Positions 19,631-33,089 of a stretch of DNA of 64,000 bases are shown here, piece by piece. Made by a program: the position numbers and the translations under genes. The DNA lies in NCBI GenBank assembly GCA_900095095.1, contig FMBT01000349.1, positions 124,001-188,000 on the forward strand, in the 5' to 3' direction. The DNA is from Fragilariopsis cylindrus CCMP1102 (taxonomy: Eukaryota > Bacillariophyta > Bacillariophyceae > Bacillariales > Bacillariaceae). Within the stretch, counting starts at the first letter, position 1; every line of letters begins with the position of its first letter. The notes below the pieces were generated by a model, which saw only the letters and a list, made by a program, of their open reading frames with translations, searched no databases and was not told where the DNA came from.

Positions 19631-20630
19631 ATGAATTTGGAACTCCATGTCAATATCTTTTAATTGTGTTGTATTAATGGAGATGGTGGAGTGACGATGA
19701 ATATAATGGAAAAGCCAGTCGAATCAATTTTTCATGTTATTACTCTTACTGCGCCCAATCGAAATGTGATCATACGTGTAGCGTGTTACTACTGCCAGAC
19801 TATAAGAAGAGGTATTATGCTAATAAGATGTTTTTCTTGTTGGATATAATCTTAATTTAATTGTCACGTTCTTGTGTCCATCTTCCACTCGTGAACCCAA
19901 GAAGCAGGATAATCTGCCCTGCTGAGCACCAGCTTTGTTCTTGGATATTAAAATTTATAGTCTAACTGTCATATTGGACAATATTACTTGTACATTCTAC
20001 TGCTAGTGTCGAACTGTACCATTATTGTATATAGACTATAGATTAGTATTTTTTCTAAAATATGATCAAGGATATATGTGACTAGGTCAATCCTGGTGCT
20101 TGGTAGAAGTAGTGCAAATTTTGATGACAACAACAAAAAGGTATAAATTCATAGTAAACCTCAATGAGTGCTGAAAGAACAGAGTGATTTGGTGAAGAAT
20201 GATAAACAAGATTTATGATGCTACTGTTCAGTGTTTTTTCGGTTGAAAAATCATAGAACATTTTAGATTTTGCTAAAGAGACCAAGGCAATACATTCACT
20301 AGCTAGGTATGTTGTTTTCCTGTTGAGAGGAATAGTTCTTTGTCGTTTTTATTTTGACCCCCTCCAGGAAGTTTTTCGTTGAGTTCTTGCCTGTATTGAA
20401 TAGTAACTCTATTTTCGAATTTCTCGAAAGAGTTTTGCTCATGAATCATACATTCTACTTGGTAGGTTACTACTCTGCCTGCTTACCTTTCTGATGCGGT
20501 ATCTGGGTATAAAAGGAATTATCATTTCAATTCAAAACTTGTATGTATAAATAATAGGAAGTTTTTATCAATTACGATGAAGACCAAAACATATATTATT
20601 ATAAAATACTGTATATTACAACTAAATACT
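19631..20630. other. Intergenic spacer
   Basis: AT-rich DNA between the TIR element and the 3' end of the p24 gene. Short open frames here are not supported by composition or similarity, and I see no RNA gene or repeat. Confidence 0.45.
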
Positions 20631-22073
20631 CTACATTCCGATGTGGTGTGATTTAAGGTACCGAACGATGTGATTGGCCTGAGTGAATCCCGTTACAATC
20701 AATACAGTTAATTGAATGATAGGCCAATATTTGGAGGCTCGATTCATAGATATAGATTGTTCGTGAAAGAGAGCCTCTTGTTCTTTGTTATAATCGGCAT
20801 TGTTCAAACATGCCTTTACACGGTTCTGCAGCGTTTGTAAGTCCCGTTCAAGTCTTGACATTTTGGTAGTGATGTCTTTATGTTCTAGATGATCAGGATC
20901 TTTTGTTTTTGCCTGTTCTTGTTGTTTCCGTGAAACTCTATCGTCGTCATCATTATCGTCTAAACCGTTGTCGTATTCTTGGTCGGACGCTACATCTAAA
21001 ATTCGTATATAAAACCTTGCTGGTTTTCTCGTACTTGCTAAAATTGACTGGACACAAATTTCTACCATTCCCCTTCCTCTCCTGTTAAGTATTCAATTCT
21101 TCCGTTGCGATCAGACAATTCTTCACGAACGCGTCCACTTCCCGACGTAACAAGTTTGCCTGTAGCGTCATAGCCCGACCGTTGTTTATTATTCGATGTA
21201 CCGGCAATCGATCCACCTTTTTGAGATACTGTTACGGACTAAATATTTCGGAAAAGCAATCCATACAAAGTCACGAAAACAAATCCATACAAAGTCACGA
21301 AAACAAATACGCACACACACACGTATACACATATACATATATTAAGATATAGAGAGAAAAATTCAATGAGATGATGAAGAGAGAGGAAGAAAGGAAGAAA
21401 GAAATTGAAGATATAGTAAACTTACCGTGTCTCGTAGTTTTTTGGACTTTATCCGTTCTAATCGTTCCTTCATGCGCTTGTTCCATTGCGAATCCATACC
21501 ATCACTGTCTAGTTTTTCTTCTTCTTCTCTACCATCATCAGGTTCGTTTCTTTTAGTCGCGGCAGCCAAGCCATCATCTGGAGTCTGTAAATCTATATAC
21601 CAGAATCAGTTTGGATTGAAATGATATGAATAAGCCATGCATCCGATATATCAAAGAAAGAAGAAAAACACGAGCGTTTAATTGTGAGTTCAGTTCATAA
21701 TTTGTAATGCGATGCAATTTTTATGTAATGTAAAACGTATCGATGGGTTTTTTTTCTTTTTCCAAAGGGACGGAATGCACAAAACTATTCAACACAGCAG
21801 ACCCAAAAAAATAATGCAATATGCATAACATTTATCCGAATTCGATCGATCAACTATTCAATAATACAATATATAATTTGTTGAAGCTGCTTGCTTACCG
21901 GGTGCATCATATTCGATTGTAATGGTTTGTCCATGTGGTGCAATCACTGAGAAGCATTTAGATCGAGTACTTGAAAGTATCATATAAGGAAGTCCGTAAA
22001 CGCCAATTACCCCGTTATATAACATATACCACAGGTACAACGACGCAAATCGTTCAAATCGTCGAAGAATCAT
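20631..22073 (-). CDS. p24/TMED (emp24/gp25L) family cargo receptor
   Basis: Three exons, 22073-21899, 21592-21426 and 21238-20631, have GT-AG introns of 306 and 187 bp. The N-terminus has a hydrophobic signal/anchor stretch, then KCFSVIAPHGQTITIEYDAP, a GOLD-domain start. Exon 3 ends with LERDLQTLQNRVKACLNNAD, then SISMNRASKYWPIIQLTVLI and a single membrane helix, the standard p24 coiled coil and C-terminal anchor. p24 proteins cycle between ER and Golgi and select cargo for COPII/COPI vesicles. The usual cytosolic dilysine is not obvious (YLKSHHIGM). The exons sum to 950 nt. One G missing from GGGG (minus strand, 21070-21073) would restore TGEEGGMVEICVQSI and a 316-residue protein. Exon 2 adds an unusual acidic/basic insert of about 55 residues. 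Confidence 0.8.
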
Positions 22074-22572
22074 AGTAATTAATAGTAATAATTAATAATT
22101 CACCCCACAGCTAGACCCAGTACCAGTCTGAACTTAATTCTTGTCTATTAACTATTTTACCGATCCACTAAAGTCGAGTAATAAAATGATGAGCGTATTG
22201 ATGAGCAGTACAGTTTCCCTATCTTGATTTTAATTTTGTTTCAGACCAATGCTTGTAACTGTTACAATAATCTTGATTGTAATAGCCGATAGAATAACAC
22301 CTCTCTCGATATTGAAGTTTTATCGTTTGCTCGTTTGTGACCCTTATTCATGAGGAAAATAAGTGTATGAACCCTAATTGACTAATAAACCAAATGAGCG
22401 CAGTAGGATTTTCACACAGACACAACAGCCCAAGAAGAGAGGCAGGATCTGGTAGAAATCAACGTGACGATCTTTAGATTCTGATATTTTACTTAACGAA
22501 ATCGTCTGAACAAGAACGTTCCAGAACATTATTTCAACTCCTGCCTATCAGTTTTCGAGAAATTTACCAACA

Positions 22573-23707
22573 ATGATACGAAGTAGCAAGTAGCAAGAAG
22601 CGTAAGCCGGAAGAAGAGCATGAGGTGGGCGACAATGAAGAAGAACGCAAACGCAACAGTTTAAGATGCGATGACGCCAATATAAAGGTTATTGTTGGGG
22701 GAGAGCTCCAACCAACGAAGAAGGTGTTCTGGCATTACAGTCAAGTCTTGGCATCCCAAAGCCGGTACGTGGATGCGTTGCTATCCGCACCTCTAGCAGC
22801 AGCTGCTGCTGCCTCAAAGAAAACTGAAACTGACGAAGAAAGCAAGGCAGCTAATTTTACAGAAATCACATTCCCAGACATCTCTCCATCTCAATGGGAA
22901 AGAATGATGAAATTCTTAACGGACCCAGTGGCTGCACGGGACATGAACAAAAAGGACGCGATTGAATTAATTATCCTGTACGATAAATATGATTTCACCC
23001 AGGGTATTGGACTGTGTGATAAAGTTTTATCTTCAATTTTTTACAAAGATTCGGAAGAATTCAAAGAACATATGAATGACCTTGATCTATTGGACCGATG
23101 TATTGATGTCGTTGTATTAAGTCACGAGAAAAATCTAAAGGAAACTATGAAAAATGCGAAATATTGGTTGTGTGATATTTTAGTTGATGGTTATGAATCA
23201 GAATTAGTGATCCTAACTGTAGATCACGTACGAAAACTAGTCCCTGTGATAGACAGTTACAAAGATGATACTGAGCAATATACCTTGCAAAGCGCTATCG
23301 AAGAACGTTTGGGTAAGAAAAGTATAGATGTACTTAGTCCCATGTTCCCAGACTTTTTTGTTGCTCAGATTCAACTTATTGCTGCTCGGGTTACCACTCT
23401 CAAGCTGGTCAACGAAATTACGATTGAAAATAGTTGGGGTAATATACCAGGAGATTACAGTCCCGAAATGGATGGAGATTTCGGAATTGATGGAACTTGT
23501 ATTTACTATAAAAAATGTACAGCACCTGCAAGGGGTTTCGTTTGGTTGAAGAAGAACCAAGTAGGTGACTGGACTATCAGCGAAAATTTACATCCGTTGT
23601 TCATATGCAAAGGTAGTCGATGTGCAACTCTACCTCCAAAGACAGGGTGGGAGAGCCGATGGTTTAACCGTTACAAGGATGCTTCCAGTAATTTCATATT
23701 ATCATAA
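22573..23707 (+). CDS. BTB/POZ domain protein
   Basis: DDANIKVIVGGELQPTKKVF and FWHYSQVLASQSRYVDALLS are the start of a BTB/POZ fold, an all-alpha/beta dimerisation and Cullin-3 adaptor domain. It continues through FTEITFPDISPSQWERMMKF and LIILYDKYDF. The second half (to ILS, TAA at 23705) has a BACK-like helical part and a unique ending. The coding frame enters from a TGA at 22574 with no in-frame ATG. The likely start ATG 22573 lies in another frame, and removing one base from the AAGTAGCAAGTAGC duplication (about 22582-22596) gives a start MIRSSKSKKRKPEEEHE and 377 residues. Many BTB paralogues of this size are typical of diatoms. Confidence 0.75.
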
Positions 23708-24093
23708 GAGCGGTTCAGTAAGAACAGAAATCGACATCTAAAGTTGCTGCCACGACAGTACGATGTACATCAGTAGCTGCTATATATTAGTACACATAGT
23801 ATTCAGTGTTCGATAGAGCTAATAACGAATAAAATTAATAGTACAGTCATAGTTTATATACTGTAGTCCTATGATAGCAAGCTATACGCTAGTACGTTAG
23901 ACATATTAGATAATATTAAATAAAATATCATTTTTATTTACTATTTCTTAGGTTATGATTATGTTATAAGTTATCAGGTATTTGAGATCGAACATAGTTT
24001 GTCTCTAAAAAGAATCTTTACTGGTATTCAAAATAAATATGTATGAAATAATTGCTTGTATAAAATCTTATTATCATGCATTTAGTCGTCGTA

Positions 24094-27000
24094 TCACATA
24101 AAGTGACGATGAGAGTTGGATTGCTGACTGCGGTTTTCGTCACCGAAAAAGTACGAGTCAGCATCACTGTCCACTTCCTCGATTATGTCATTAATAGACT
24201 TGGCGGTGCTACTCTCTTCGTTGCTGTATCCATTGTTAACTGAAATGTGTTGGTAGTCTTCCTCTCTGGATGTAGACCGTGGAGAACGAGGAGAACGAGG
24301 AGGCGAGGACGACGAAGGTGGTGGCTTTTTGAGATTTTCTTGGCTTTGTTCGGTATAATGAGAAGGTGGTGGCTCTTTTAAAGATGCTCTGGATAAACGG
24401 TAGGCAGTTGGTGGTGGAGCCTTTCGCGATGATCCTGGAGACGCTGTGAATGATCGTTCTTCAGAAGGTGGATGAGGTACCGAACTTCTCGTAGCTACTG
24501 AGTACGCCAGAGAATCAGTATCCGACATACCGTAGTGTCTAGATTTGGAGGAACTACCAACCGAATCCATCATACTATCGATGCTTTGTTGACCAAGTGA
24601 AGAGGTTGATTCTCCCTTTTCGCTCTTCAGTATGTTTCCACGTGGAGGAGATTTGTTGTGTTGTTTCTTGTCTGTATCGTCATCATAAGCCAACCTTTTT
24701 CCTCTTGCAGAAGATCGAAAAGAGTTGCAAGAGTTCGGCGACAGTGAACCTATAGACCCTTGTCGCGATTGCCTTGGTGAACCCCCCATTGATTCTGACT
24801 TGATTCTTTCGTCGGAACCTAGGTTAGACACAAACGTGCCTTTCATGATACGACCATTCGAAGTCGAATCATCGTTGTCGACTACAGTAGCTTCAGGAAG
24901 CGACCAATGACTATCATCAGGGTCATCCACAAAGAGAGTTCGTGCACTAGAGGCAATGCCGTTGCTGGCTTTTAACATCCAACGAAAAGAATCAGTAAAG
25001 AGGACGGGTACTGGATGGATATTCATAGCAGCGCCAGTATCGACTGTTTCCTCGTCATCGTCAGAATGCGATGTGCCGTCCGAAAAGCTACTATTCAAGT
25101 CATCCTTCCCTTCTGCCTCGTCACGGAGATATTGAACAACTGCCTTGCAAACAAAACTGTTAAGGAATGCTAGCAAAATAGCACTAGCTGCCAGGATGAA
25201 TACACTCTTTTCAATGCGAGAGGTGACACTGAAGCACTGTGCATCTTCCTCCTTCAAAACACCGTAGTAGACCATTTGCGCAAACATATCTTCAAGATTG
25301 CTGCAATAGGCGTTGATCATAAAGTCAGATATTGGCCCTAGTTGCCTGTAAGGAAAGACGAGAAGAAGAAGAAAGTGAGTACTTAAATCGAAAGCGTATT
25401 CGGCCGGCCGTATCAAAAAAATAGGATCAAAGATCACATACCAGCTGGAAACAAATAAAGCAATCAAGTAAACTTCTAGGTATTGCCAGGCCTGTAAAAT
25501 TTCTAGCCGAACCGCGATCTTCCTTTTTTGGGTAGTAGTTGTCTTTTTGTAGTATTGACGTAGAAGTGTAACTGATTGGATGATCGGAACGAGCAGGATA
25601 GTGGATACGAATATAATTGACAGTATGATAAGTCCAAGGTAGTCTTTCAGTGTACCCAAGTAGCTTGCTTGATCAAAGAGCAGTATAATAACTGAATAGA
25701 CACTGTGACTAATAGTTGCTTCTTCGAAGTCTTGGCCGAATTCAACTGCAACTCCAACAAGGCCAAAAAACTCTAGGGAAAATGAGGGTAGAGCACATCC
25801 AACAACAACACATACCAATAACGACAAGGCACAGAAGGGTAGTAAATATTTTACATAGCTTCGGACAACAAGCTTTTCTGTTTCACCGCGATGAGGTCGA
25901 CTAAACTGGTATGTACTGAGTGATGTTTCCTCTTCTCTAGCAGCTTTGGCCTCTGCAAAAGATGCACCGCCGATTGACATACTGGGGCTTTGTTCAACAG
26001 GAACGTCTTCAAGTGATGCACTGGGTTGGGATTGCTCTTGTCTAATATGGTTCAGGTGTGACTGCATTTTATTATCCAGCGCTTCTGGATCTCGGTACTG
26101 AGGTCGAGCTCGCGCCTCGGCTGGAGCAGTAACATCATGAGGGAGAGAATTATGCTTGAATCTATCGACTCCTTTGGTAACAATTCGACGGTGATAATAA
26201 ATTATTACATGAGAAGTGATTTGTGATGTCAACTGAGCAATCATGTTAGCGTACAAACCCCAGAGAGGAACAACCATCATGTCAATGGCATAGAAGTCAT
26301 CTGGAAGATATGAAGTGTCAGGGCTCTGGATGGAGATTCGGAAGGCAGCAATACTGATTACCAAAACAAAAATATCCAACCTGAAGTTTTATTATTGGCA
26401 GAGAGAGACGAGAAGGTAAGTTAGTGGAACTAGTATCTTATAATTCACGACTTCGTGTAGGTTTGTATCTCATCTATATCGTTGGTTGTTATCGTGAGCT
26501 TTTTCATTTTCTTTTTCACGGCAAAACTACTTACATACTCCACTTTGCTAGCCGGTCTAGCCAGAGCAAAATCGACCCTCGACGAGAGATTGATACATTT
26601 GACGGAGATGAAAACCAAAGCCAAAGGGTCATAAGGAGTTTGGTATATGGCCAAATCCCAGAAAAAATCAGAATGAGGACAGCAAGCTCCCGACCTCCAG
26701 CTTTCCAAATATCAACCGTCGATCGTGCCATTGAAAACTCAAAGAATTTTTCGATCTTGAATTTTTCTCCAGCCACTTCAGCTTCAATATTGACCGTAGC
26801 CCCTAGACTCAGATGACCAGAGAGGAAAAATAGAACGTTTGATACAATGATAATCGGGATAAGAAATCGTACAATGCATGGAATATCCGGACTGCGGAAC
26901 ATCGAACTTGTAGTGATATTAAGCTTGTCTTCTTTATCCACTTCGGAACGTTGTTGGTAGGCTAATTTCTTTATCTGATGAGGAGGAAGCTTGATCAGCC

Positions 27001-30000
27001 ATTTCCTATGTCGTCGTCGCACGATGCACTTCACAGCAACGACAATCAATGACACGATGATAACCAGTGCTAGGGATAATGCACCCAAGAGAGCGAGATA
27101 AGCCGTGGAATAGCTAGTATCAGGAGTCTCAAAAGCTTCGTAAACTAAAGGTGTTGCATCAGGATCATAGTTTCGACTATGTGGGCATTTGCGGGCTGCC
27201 TCGTTCAGTACACGGTCAATCTGAACTTGAAGGAAGTTTCCTCCCATCAATTGTGCTACATAGTCTAGAAGATCATTTGCCAAATCGGTTGTTTCGTTTC
27301 GTGCAGCTGGAGATGAAATCAAATCCGTCAATTCATTCATTCTTGGGCTAGAGCAATTAGTGCAACTTGCTGTCACAATGAGGCTGCCAATGTGAGCTTC
27401 TAGTTCAGATAGTGCAGCAGTTAATTCGGAATCATCGACTCTAACTCCGCGAGAATCTAATGCTGGCTCAGGAATTGTGGCAGCCCAACAATTCAGATCA
27501 AACAAATCTCGGAGAGGGAAACCAAGTAAACTGGACTCTGCGATCTTTATCATGGTTGAAAGAATTATGTTAGCATCAGCCAACTCGAGACTAAAAAGAA
27601 CCTCATTATCAATATCAATATTATCTACAAGAAAGAAGGTAGTAGGATGTAAGGAAGCAAAGAAAGAAAATATGAGTGACCAAATTAAATTGTCTTAAAT
27701 GACAGCACAGATTTGCTTAGCAAAAAACGTACCATCACCCTCAAGCGATAGTTGTAACTTAGACGATAACCGCAAGGGGTTTGTTCCCACCCCTAAAGTC
27801 ATGGTATTGTTCAGCATGTATGCTTCTCCCAAGATGCCACCGAACAGTTCAAGGGGTGCTCCAACTGTATCAAGATTCTCAATCTTTGCATCGAAAGCAC
27901 GGAATTGAACATTTGTGTCCAGCCCACCAACTTGGATTCTCTTTCCTCCCTTCAACAAATCACCGGGGTAGTGTATCGTGCCAGGCTCGTCATAATTCGA
28001 TGAAGTGAGGGGCGCTACTACGACGTCATTGAATCCCGATAGTCCTGTTGATTCGTCAATCTTGAAAATATTGCGAACAAACCCCATAGCTGTCCTGAAC
28101 ATATTACCATACTGAGAAAGACCCGTACCACCTAGTTGACTGGCAACAGTGGCAGTCCACAAAAGATCACGAATGTCGACAAATCCAGAACCAATGATTT
28201 CATCTGACGATGAATACTTGCAGAATTCAGCTGGAAATTCCTTGGTGTTATATTTTATCCAGTTATTCAATAGACCACGAACTGTTGAGTCAAAGACCTT
28301 AGGAATTGAAGAGATGATCTTATCTCCATATTCTTCTAAAATTAGCCGACTGCTCTCACTTGCTGCAGAACTAATATCGTTCGAGGTGAATCCCTTGATA
28401 GAAAACTCAGTCACTGAACCGATTGATACCTCGAACTCTGCAATACTTGCGTCATGAGCTGCAGACATCAGACAAGGTATGATATTCTTTATCTCCATCA
28501 TCCCCTTCATCTGAATGGAATCTAAAAGATCAAGATCCATTGCCAAAAACATTGCAAGAGACATATCGACATCAGATAGTGAAGCAGATATTATAATATC
28601 TTGCTTCGTGGTCAATGAGTCACCGTTGGGATCTTCCAAAGAAACCACTAGCTGTAGACGGACATTTTCCCAACTGATTTCATTCTGAATTGTTTGGGCC
28701 CCGATTGCATCCAAAATATTCAATTTAGAGATGGTATCTAACCCAAAAATTCGTACTTCCTTCAAGGAAATATTTTCTATTCCGGCTTTCGCAAGATTGA
28801 TGTTGTCAAATGTTAGAGAAAAAGATCCATTTTCATCCAGTAAGGATGATCGAATAAGATCGTTGACTCTCAAGTCGCTTTCATTGTTTGTTCCTTTGGG
28901 GTCACTGATTCTCTCGTTCATAAATGCAACTAAATTATCGACACCAGAGCTCGCCCATTCCCCAACGGATGTCTCTAGAGAAGTAAAGTCCACCAAACGC
29001 ACACCATCCGCAGGATTGAAATCATACTGTCCTGACAAGGGAAAGGTACTTTCTAAATCGTAGGACTCGTGTGCTTGTGCCATAACCACAGCTGCAATTT
29101 CTGCCACCACTGTGGACGCAAATGTGATGGTCTCGAGAGATTCTAAATCGAGAGAAGGGAAGCTTGGCGTGGGCGAATTTTTCGAGAAGGACGCCGATGG
29201 ACCGATAAACTTTGGACTATGGGGGCATTGTAACGCAGAATCAGTCAAAATCACGTTGATGAAGTTCTGGATGTAGTCACTACGCATAATGCCCATAATT
29301 AATCCGACAAGCCGCATCTCTAGAACATCCGAGATACCAAAATCTTCGAGTGACTGAAGAACTTCAGGAAGAATCGATAGGCTCGAACTGGTACAGGCGG
29401 CGCATGTGATGTTAAAATTCATGAATGTTGTAGACAGAAGAGCACTTACGATGGAAAACCCGGTTTCTTCGTCAGTAGCATATATAGAGTCAGGGGGTGC
29501 AAGGGTGTACAGCCAACACTGAAGATTTGTAATGTCTCGTAGAGGAAAGTTGAACAGCGTAGCAGCATCGACATTAGCCATCAAAGACGCCCAAATCTCG
29601 GCGCCGACAAGTTCCACAGATATGTCCATTTCATTTGTCATGGCAAACGTAGGATCCCCTTCTGTGGCAAGCAGCCCCTTCAAACCAATCCGAAGTTTCT
29701 TTGAGTTAGTTCCAAGCGTAGCATAATTATCAAGGATCTGTCCATTGGTGGCGTTCGGTTCCAGTAATTCGATTATCCCAATAGAATCGAGATTTTCAAT
29801 CTTCGGATCGAAGACACGGAGCTCGAATGAATCCAAACCAAACTGCCGGAACACATCCTTGGACACGAGGAAGCCTACGAAGTCCATTGGAAAAAGCATG
29901 GTACCTTCGGCACCAGATTGAGCCGCCGTCAATGGAGCTACTAGAGCTTCATTAATGCGGGATCTTCCGGTCTCGGTATCGATAGCAAGCAACTCTTCAT

Positions 30001-32204
30001 CTAGCATATTCTTCAACATAGGAAGTAAGTCACCATAGCTACCATCATTGGAATCAAAGAACTCGCGGAAGTCAACAAATCCTTCTTCGAACGGCTCCAC
30101 CTCGGGACACTTTGTATTGCTCTTGTCATCTTTGTGGGCATCGATGAAAGAAGCGTTGATCAAGTCACGAATACTCGTCTGGAAAACATTCGGAATAGCA
30201 GTACGAAGAGCACCTTTGTATATAGTAAATGCTGCTTCAATCGAGTCGGTAATGATGCGGTCGAGCCCTGAATCAAGTAGACCATTAACGACTGGCCCAT
30301 CATTAATGAAAGTTGGATCTACATCTAATCCAGAAAGCTTGACTTCTTCAATAATTGAGAGCAAGCACGGAAGAAGGTGTTCCATATAGAACAATGGGCC
30401 AAGCACCATGTCTCCCATGGCATCCTCGTCTAGTACCAATAGAAGAGAAGCCTCTACGTCGATATTATCAACAGTAAAATCGATACTGAAACGTTCTTTG
30501 ATACCAGGAGACGTAGGATCTACCAAAATAGCATCGTCCAACGTTGAAGGTTTGATGTCTAACTCAACATCAAATTCTATCCTTAGTGTGTCCCAGGTCA
30601 ATTCGTTCTGAATGGTATGTCGTCCAATGCTACGGAAGGAATTTAGTCGTGTTATAGAGTCTGATGCCATTATTCAAAGATTGAATGGTTGGGTATGAGA
30701 AGGGGAGAGGGAAGAAAGAAAGAGTGTGAATGAAGTGAAAATGAAAACAATGTTGATTTGAGAACAGGAACGTACGAACGAAATTGGTAGGCAAACACAC
30801 GTTGACTTGACTTTGTGGAATTGAATCCGAATACAAAAGTATGGGACAGCAGAAATGGAATAGAATCATATCGTTTCCCCCCTCCAACAAGGCATACAGG
30901 TAGAGCTCGCAGGCATGCAAAACTTTATAACAAACAAAGACTAACACTTTTAATGTTACTCACCAAGTCCATATAAACGAACTTCTTTCAATGTAACAGT
31001 GAATTGAGTAACTCGGTCGTGTCCCTCGAAGATAATAGGTACTTGTAGGGTAGAAGGATCGACCCGAAAAGATCCATCTTTTTCCAAAAGGAAGGACCGA
31101 ATAAAAACATTGATGGCTAAATCATTTTCTTCTGCCGAGGCGACCGAACTATTGTTGGAGGAATCGGTGGCGGCAGTTCCAAGAACAGAATCAAAGTATT
31201 TTAAAATCTTGTTGAATGTCTTTCCAATGTGACCTTCCGTATCTTGAAAATTTAGATGCTTGAAATCGTTGGAAAGGATTAAATTTGTTTCATCCCAGAG
31301 CGGATCAGTCCATGCTTCACCAAGAGTAACCATATAAGGTTCCAGTTGATCTTTTGCCATATCGACAGTATTTCCCACTATATTAGTCCCTACAACTGAC
31401 AGTTCATCACAAAAAACGTCCCCAATGGCTATCTGCACGCTGTTGTGAATCAATCCCTGGAATACCTCCAGTACCTCCGAGGCGAAGTCTTCCTCAAAGT
31501 CCATTCGTTTGATGTTCACGTCGGAAAAACAACTATCAACGACAGAATCCGTGGGAGGGTAACGTGAATCGGGTGTCTTGAACAGAATTGTTGATGTTGC
31601 CTCACTGTTATCGGTTTGGATGAGCACCCAACCTGTTCCCGACAGGATACCGTAATCGTAATCATAGTCTGATTTAGTGTTTGTTTGTGTATTAGGAGAG
31701 AGAGATATAGATTGAAGTTAGTTTAGTTGAATTCTTCTGTGATCTATGATACATAAACACACACACACACACACACACACACATACGACAATACATACCA
31801 ATTTCACATGTCAAATCAATCGATTTGACATCCACAGTTACTAGAAATTCATCATCGAACTTTTGTTCATGCTCGACCATGATATCTCCCACGTTCATAT
31901 CGTAGCATTTGATATTCCGAAGGTTCAGGTTTAGATCGACGAAGGCAACTCTTTCCGAGACCTTGAATTCTTCTGGAATAAGGATGTAGGCGTCATCAAA
32001 AATCTTGTTGAGCTCGACAAAGTCTCCGTATGCCACTCTACGGGTAGTTGTAGTTGTAGCAGCAGTCATCGAGGACCCAAAAGCTTGAGAGTTTGTTGGA
32101 ACAGGAAGCATAGTTAACGTCGCAACAAATGTAAGAATAGCTGCAACAATACCAGCCGACATAGTGCTCTTATTGCACGATGATTTGTTCGTGATCAACA
32201 CCAT
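24094..32204 (-). CDS. Giant membrane protein: tandem lumenal repeats plus PqiA/LetA-type membrane domain
   Basis: Five exons, 32204-31799, 31668-30964, 30660-27733, 27624-26535 and 26380-24094, join in phase to 2,471 residues. A signal peptide (GIVAAILTFVATLTMLPVP) precedes about 1,600 lumenal residues. These contain two related units of about 650-800 residues, with paired landmarks KEVRLYGLDSITRLN/KEVRIFGLDTISKLN, TIQNELTW/TIQNEISW, FDPKIENLDSIG/FDAKIENLDTVG, GFPLRDLFDLNCW/NFPLRDITNLQCW, a CxxC pair, then CPHS. A first helix (LGALSLALVIIVSLIVVAV) is followed by the PqiA-like core: FLIPIIIVSNVLFFLSGHLS, GRELAVLILIFSGIWPYTKL and RLAKWSMLDIFVLVISIAAF, the family signature. Further helices and a Ser-rich cytosolic tail follow. 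PqiA/LetA proteins work with MCE proteins in bacterial lipid transport; a lipid role here is inference. Confidence 0.75.
31757..31783. repeat. (CA)n microsatellite in intron 1
   Basis: An uninterrupted ACACAC tract of about 26 bp lies in the first intron of the giant PqiA-like gene (31669-31798). Confidence 0.9.
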
Positions 32205-33089
32205 CGTGGCCGTCGTCGGTGTTCAGTGATGTACTTATTAATGATATCGTATTGATATTTGTACTTGGGAATTTATGTATCTGATTATGGATCGATCAAT
32301 CAACTCGACGATAGAAGATATTCCAAAGATTTTTTTTGGCGTAAGCTCGTATAGTAACCATGACTCGTCGTGTCACAGACTACTGGCGAAATTCCCACTA
32401 TTGTCCTTCATTGCATCATACTATACCGCTTTCGGAATGGTTGATAAGTACAGTATGAAGTGCTACAACTCGTGCTTGAGAAGTGTCAATTAATGCTGTT
32501 GACATAATTGATTTTTCTGTTACGACTAATAAGTTCAACTTCCGAATACTGTCCACTTGCAATGCACGACATTGTTTGGTTCCGCTAAAAAAAATCGTGA
32601 ATATTTGGAATTGGGCTTAAGTGAGCACATCAAAAGTGTACAATACTGAGTACTAGTAGTCCTAGGACGAAATAAGAACATAATATGTCCTAAAATCAGA
32701 TCAAACATACACGGTATCTTTGATTATCCACGTTTGAACGTTAAATCGACGCTAAAAAATAATTATTGCTCTAAAAATAAAAACTCGTAAGTAATCTTGT
32801 AATCTATCTATTTATGTTGTATCGTTTTTTTTACCAGATAATATAGAAAATATCAGGTAAAGAGGTCTTCATATACTAGTAGGACCTATATAATATATGT
32901 TGCTCCCTGCACATAGTACCCAAGCTCAAGACTAGCTAGCCAATCAACTCTACATGTAGCATTCTAGATAAGAGGCAAAAAAGTACTACAAAAATAAATG
33001 TGATTTACTGTGTGTAATGGGAAAGCATCATTCGATATAATATACATGTTAGTTTAATTCGATGGTATACTCGAAGTCGTAGAGAAACA
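32205..33089. other. Intergenic spacer
   Basis: Spacer between the 5' end of the PqiA-like gene and the 3' end of the coiled-coil gene; both genes lie on the minus strand. AT-rich; the short plus-strand open frame at 32275-32493 has no recognisable features. Confidence 0.5.
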
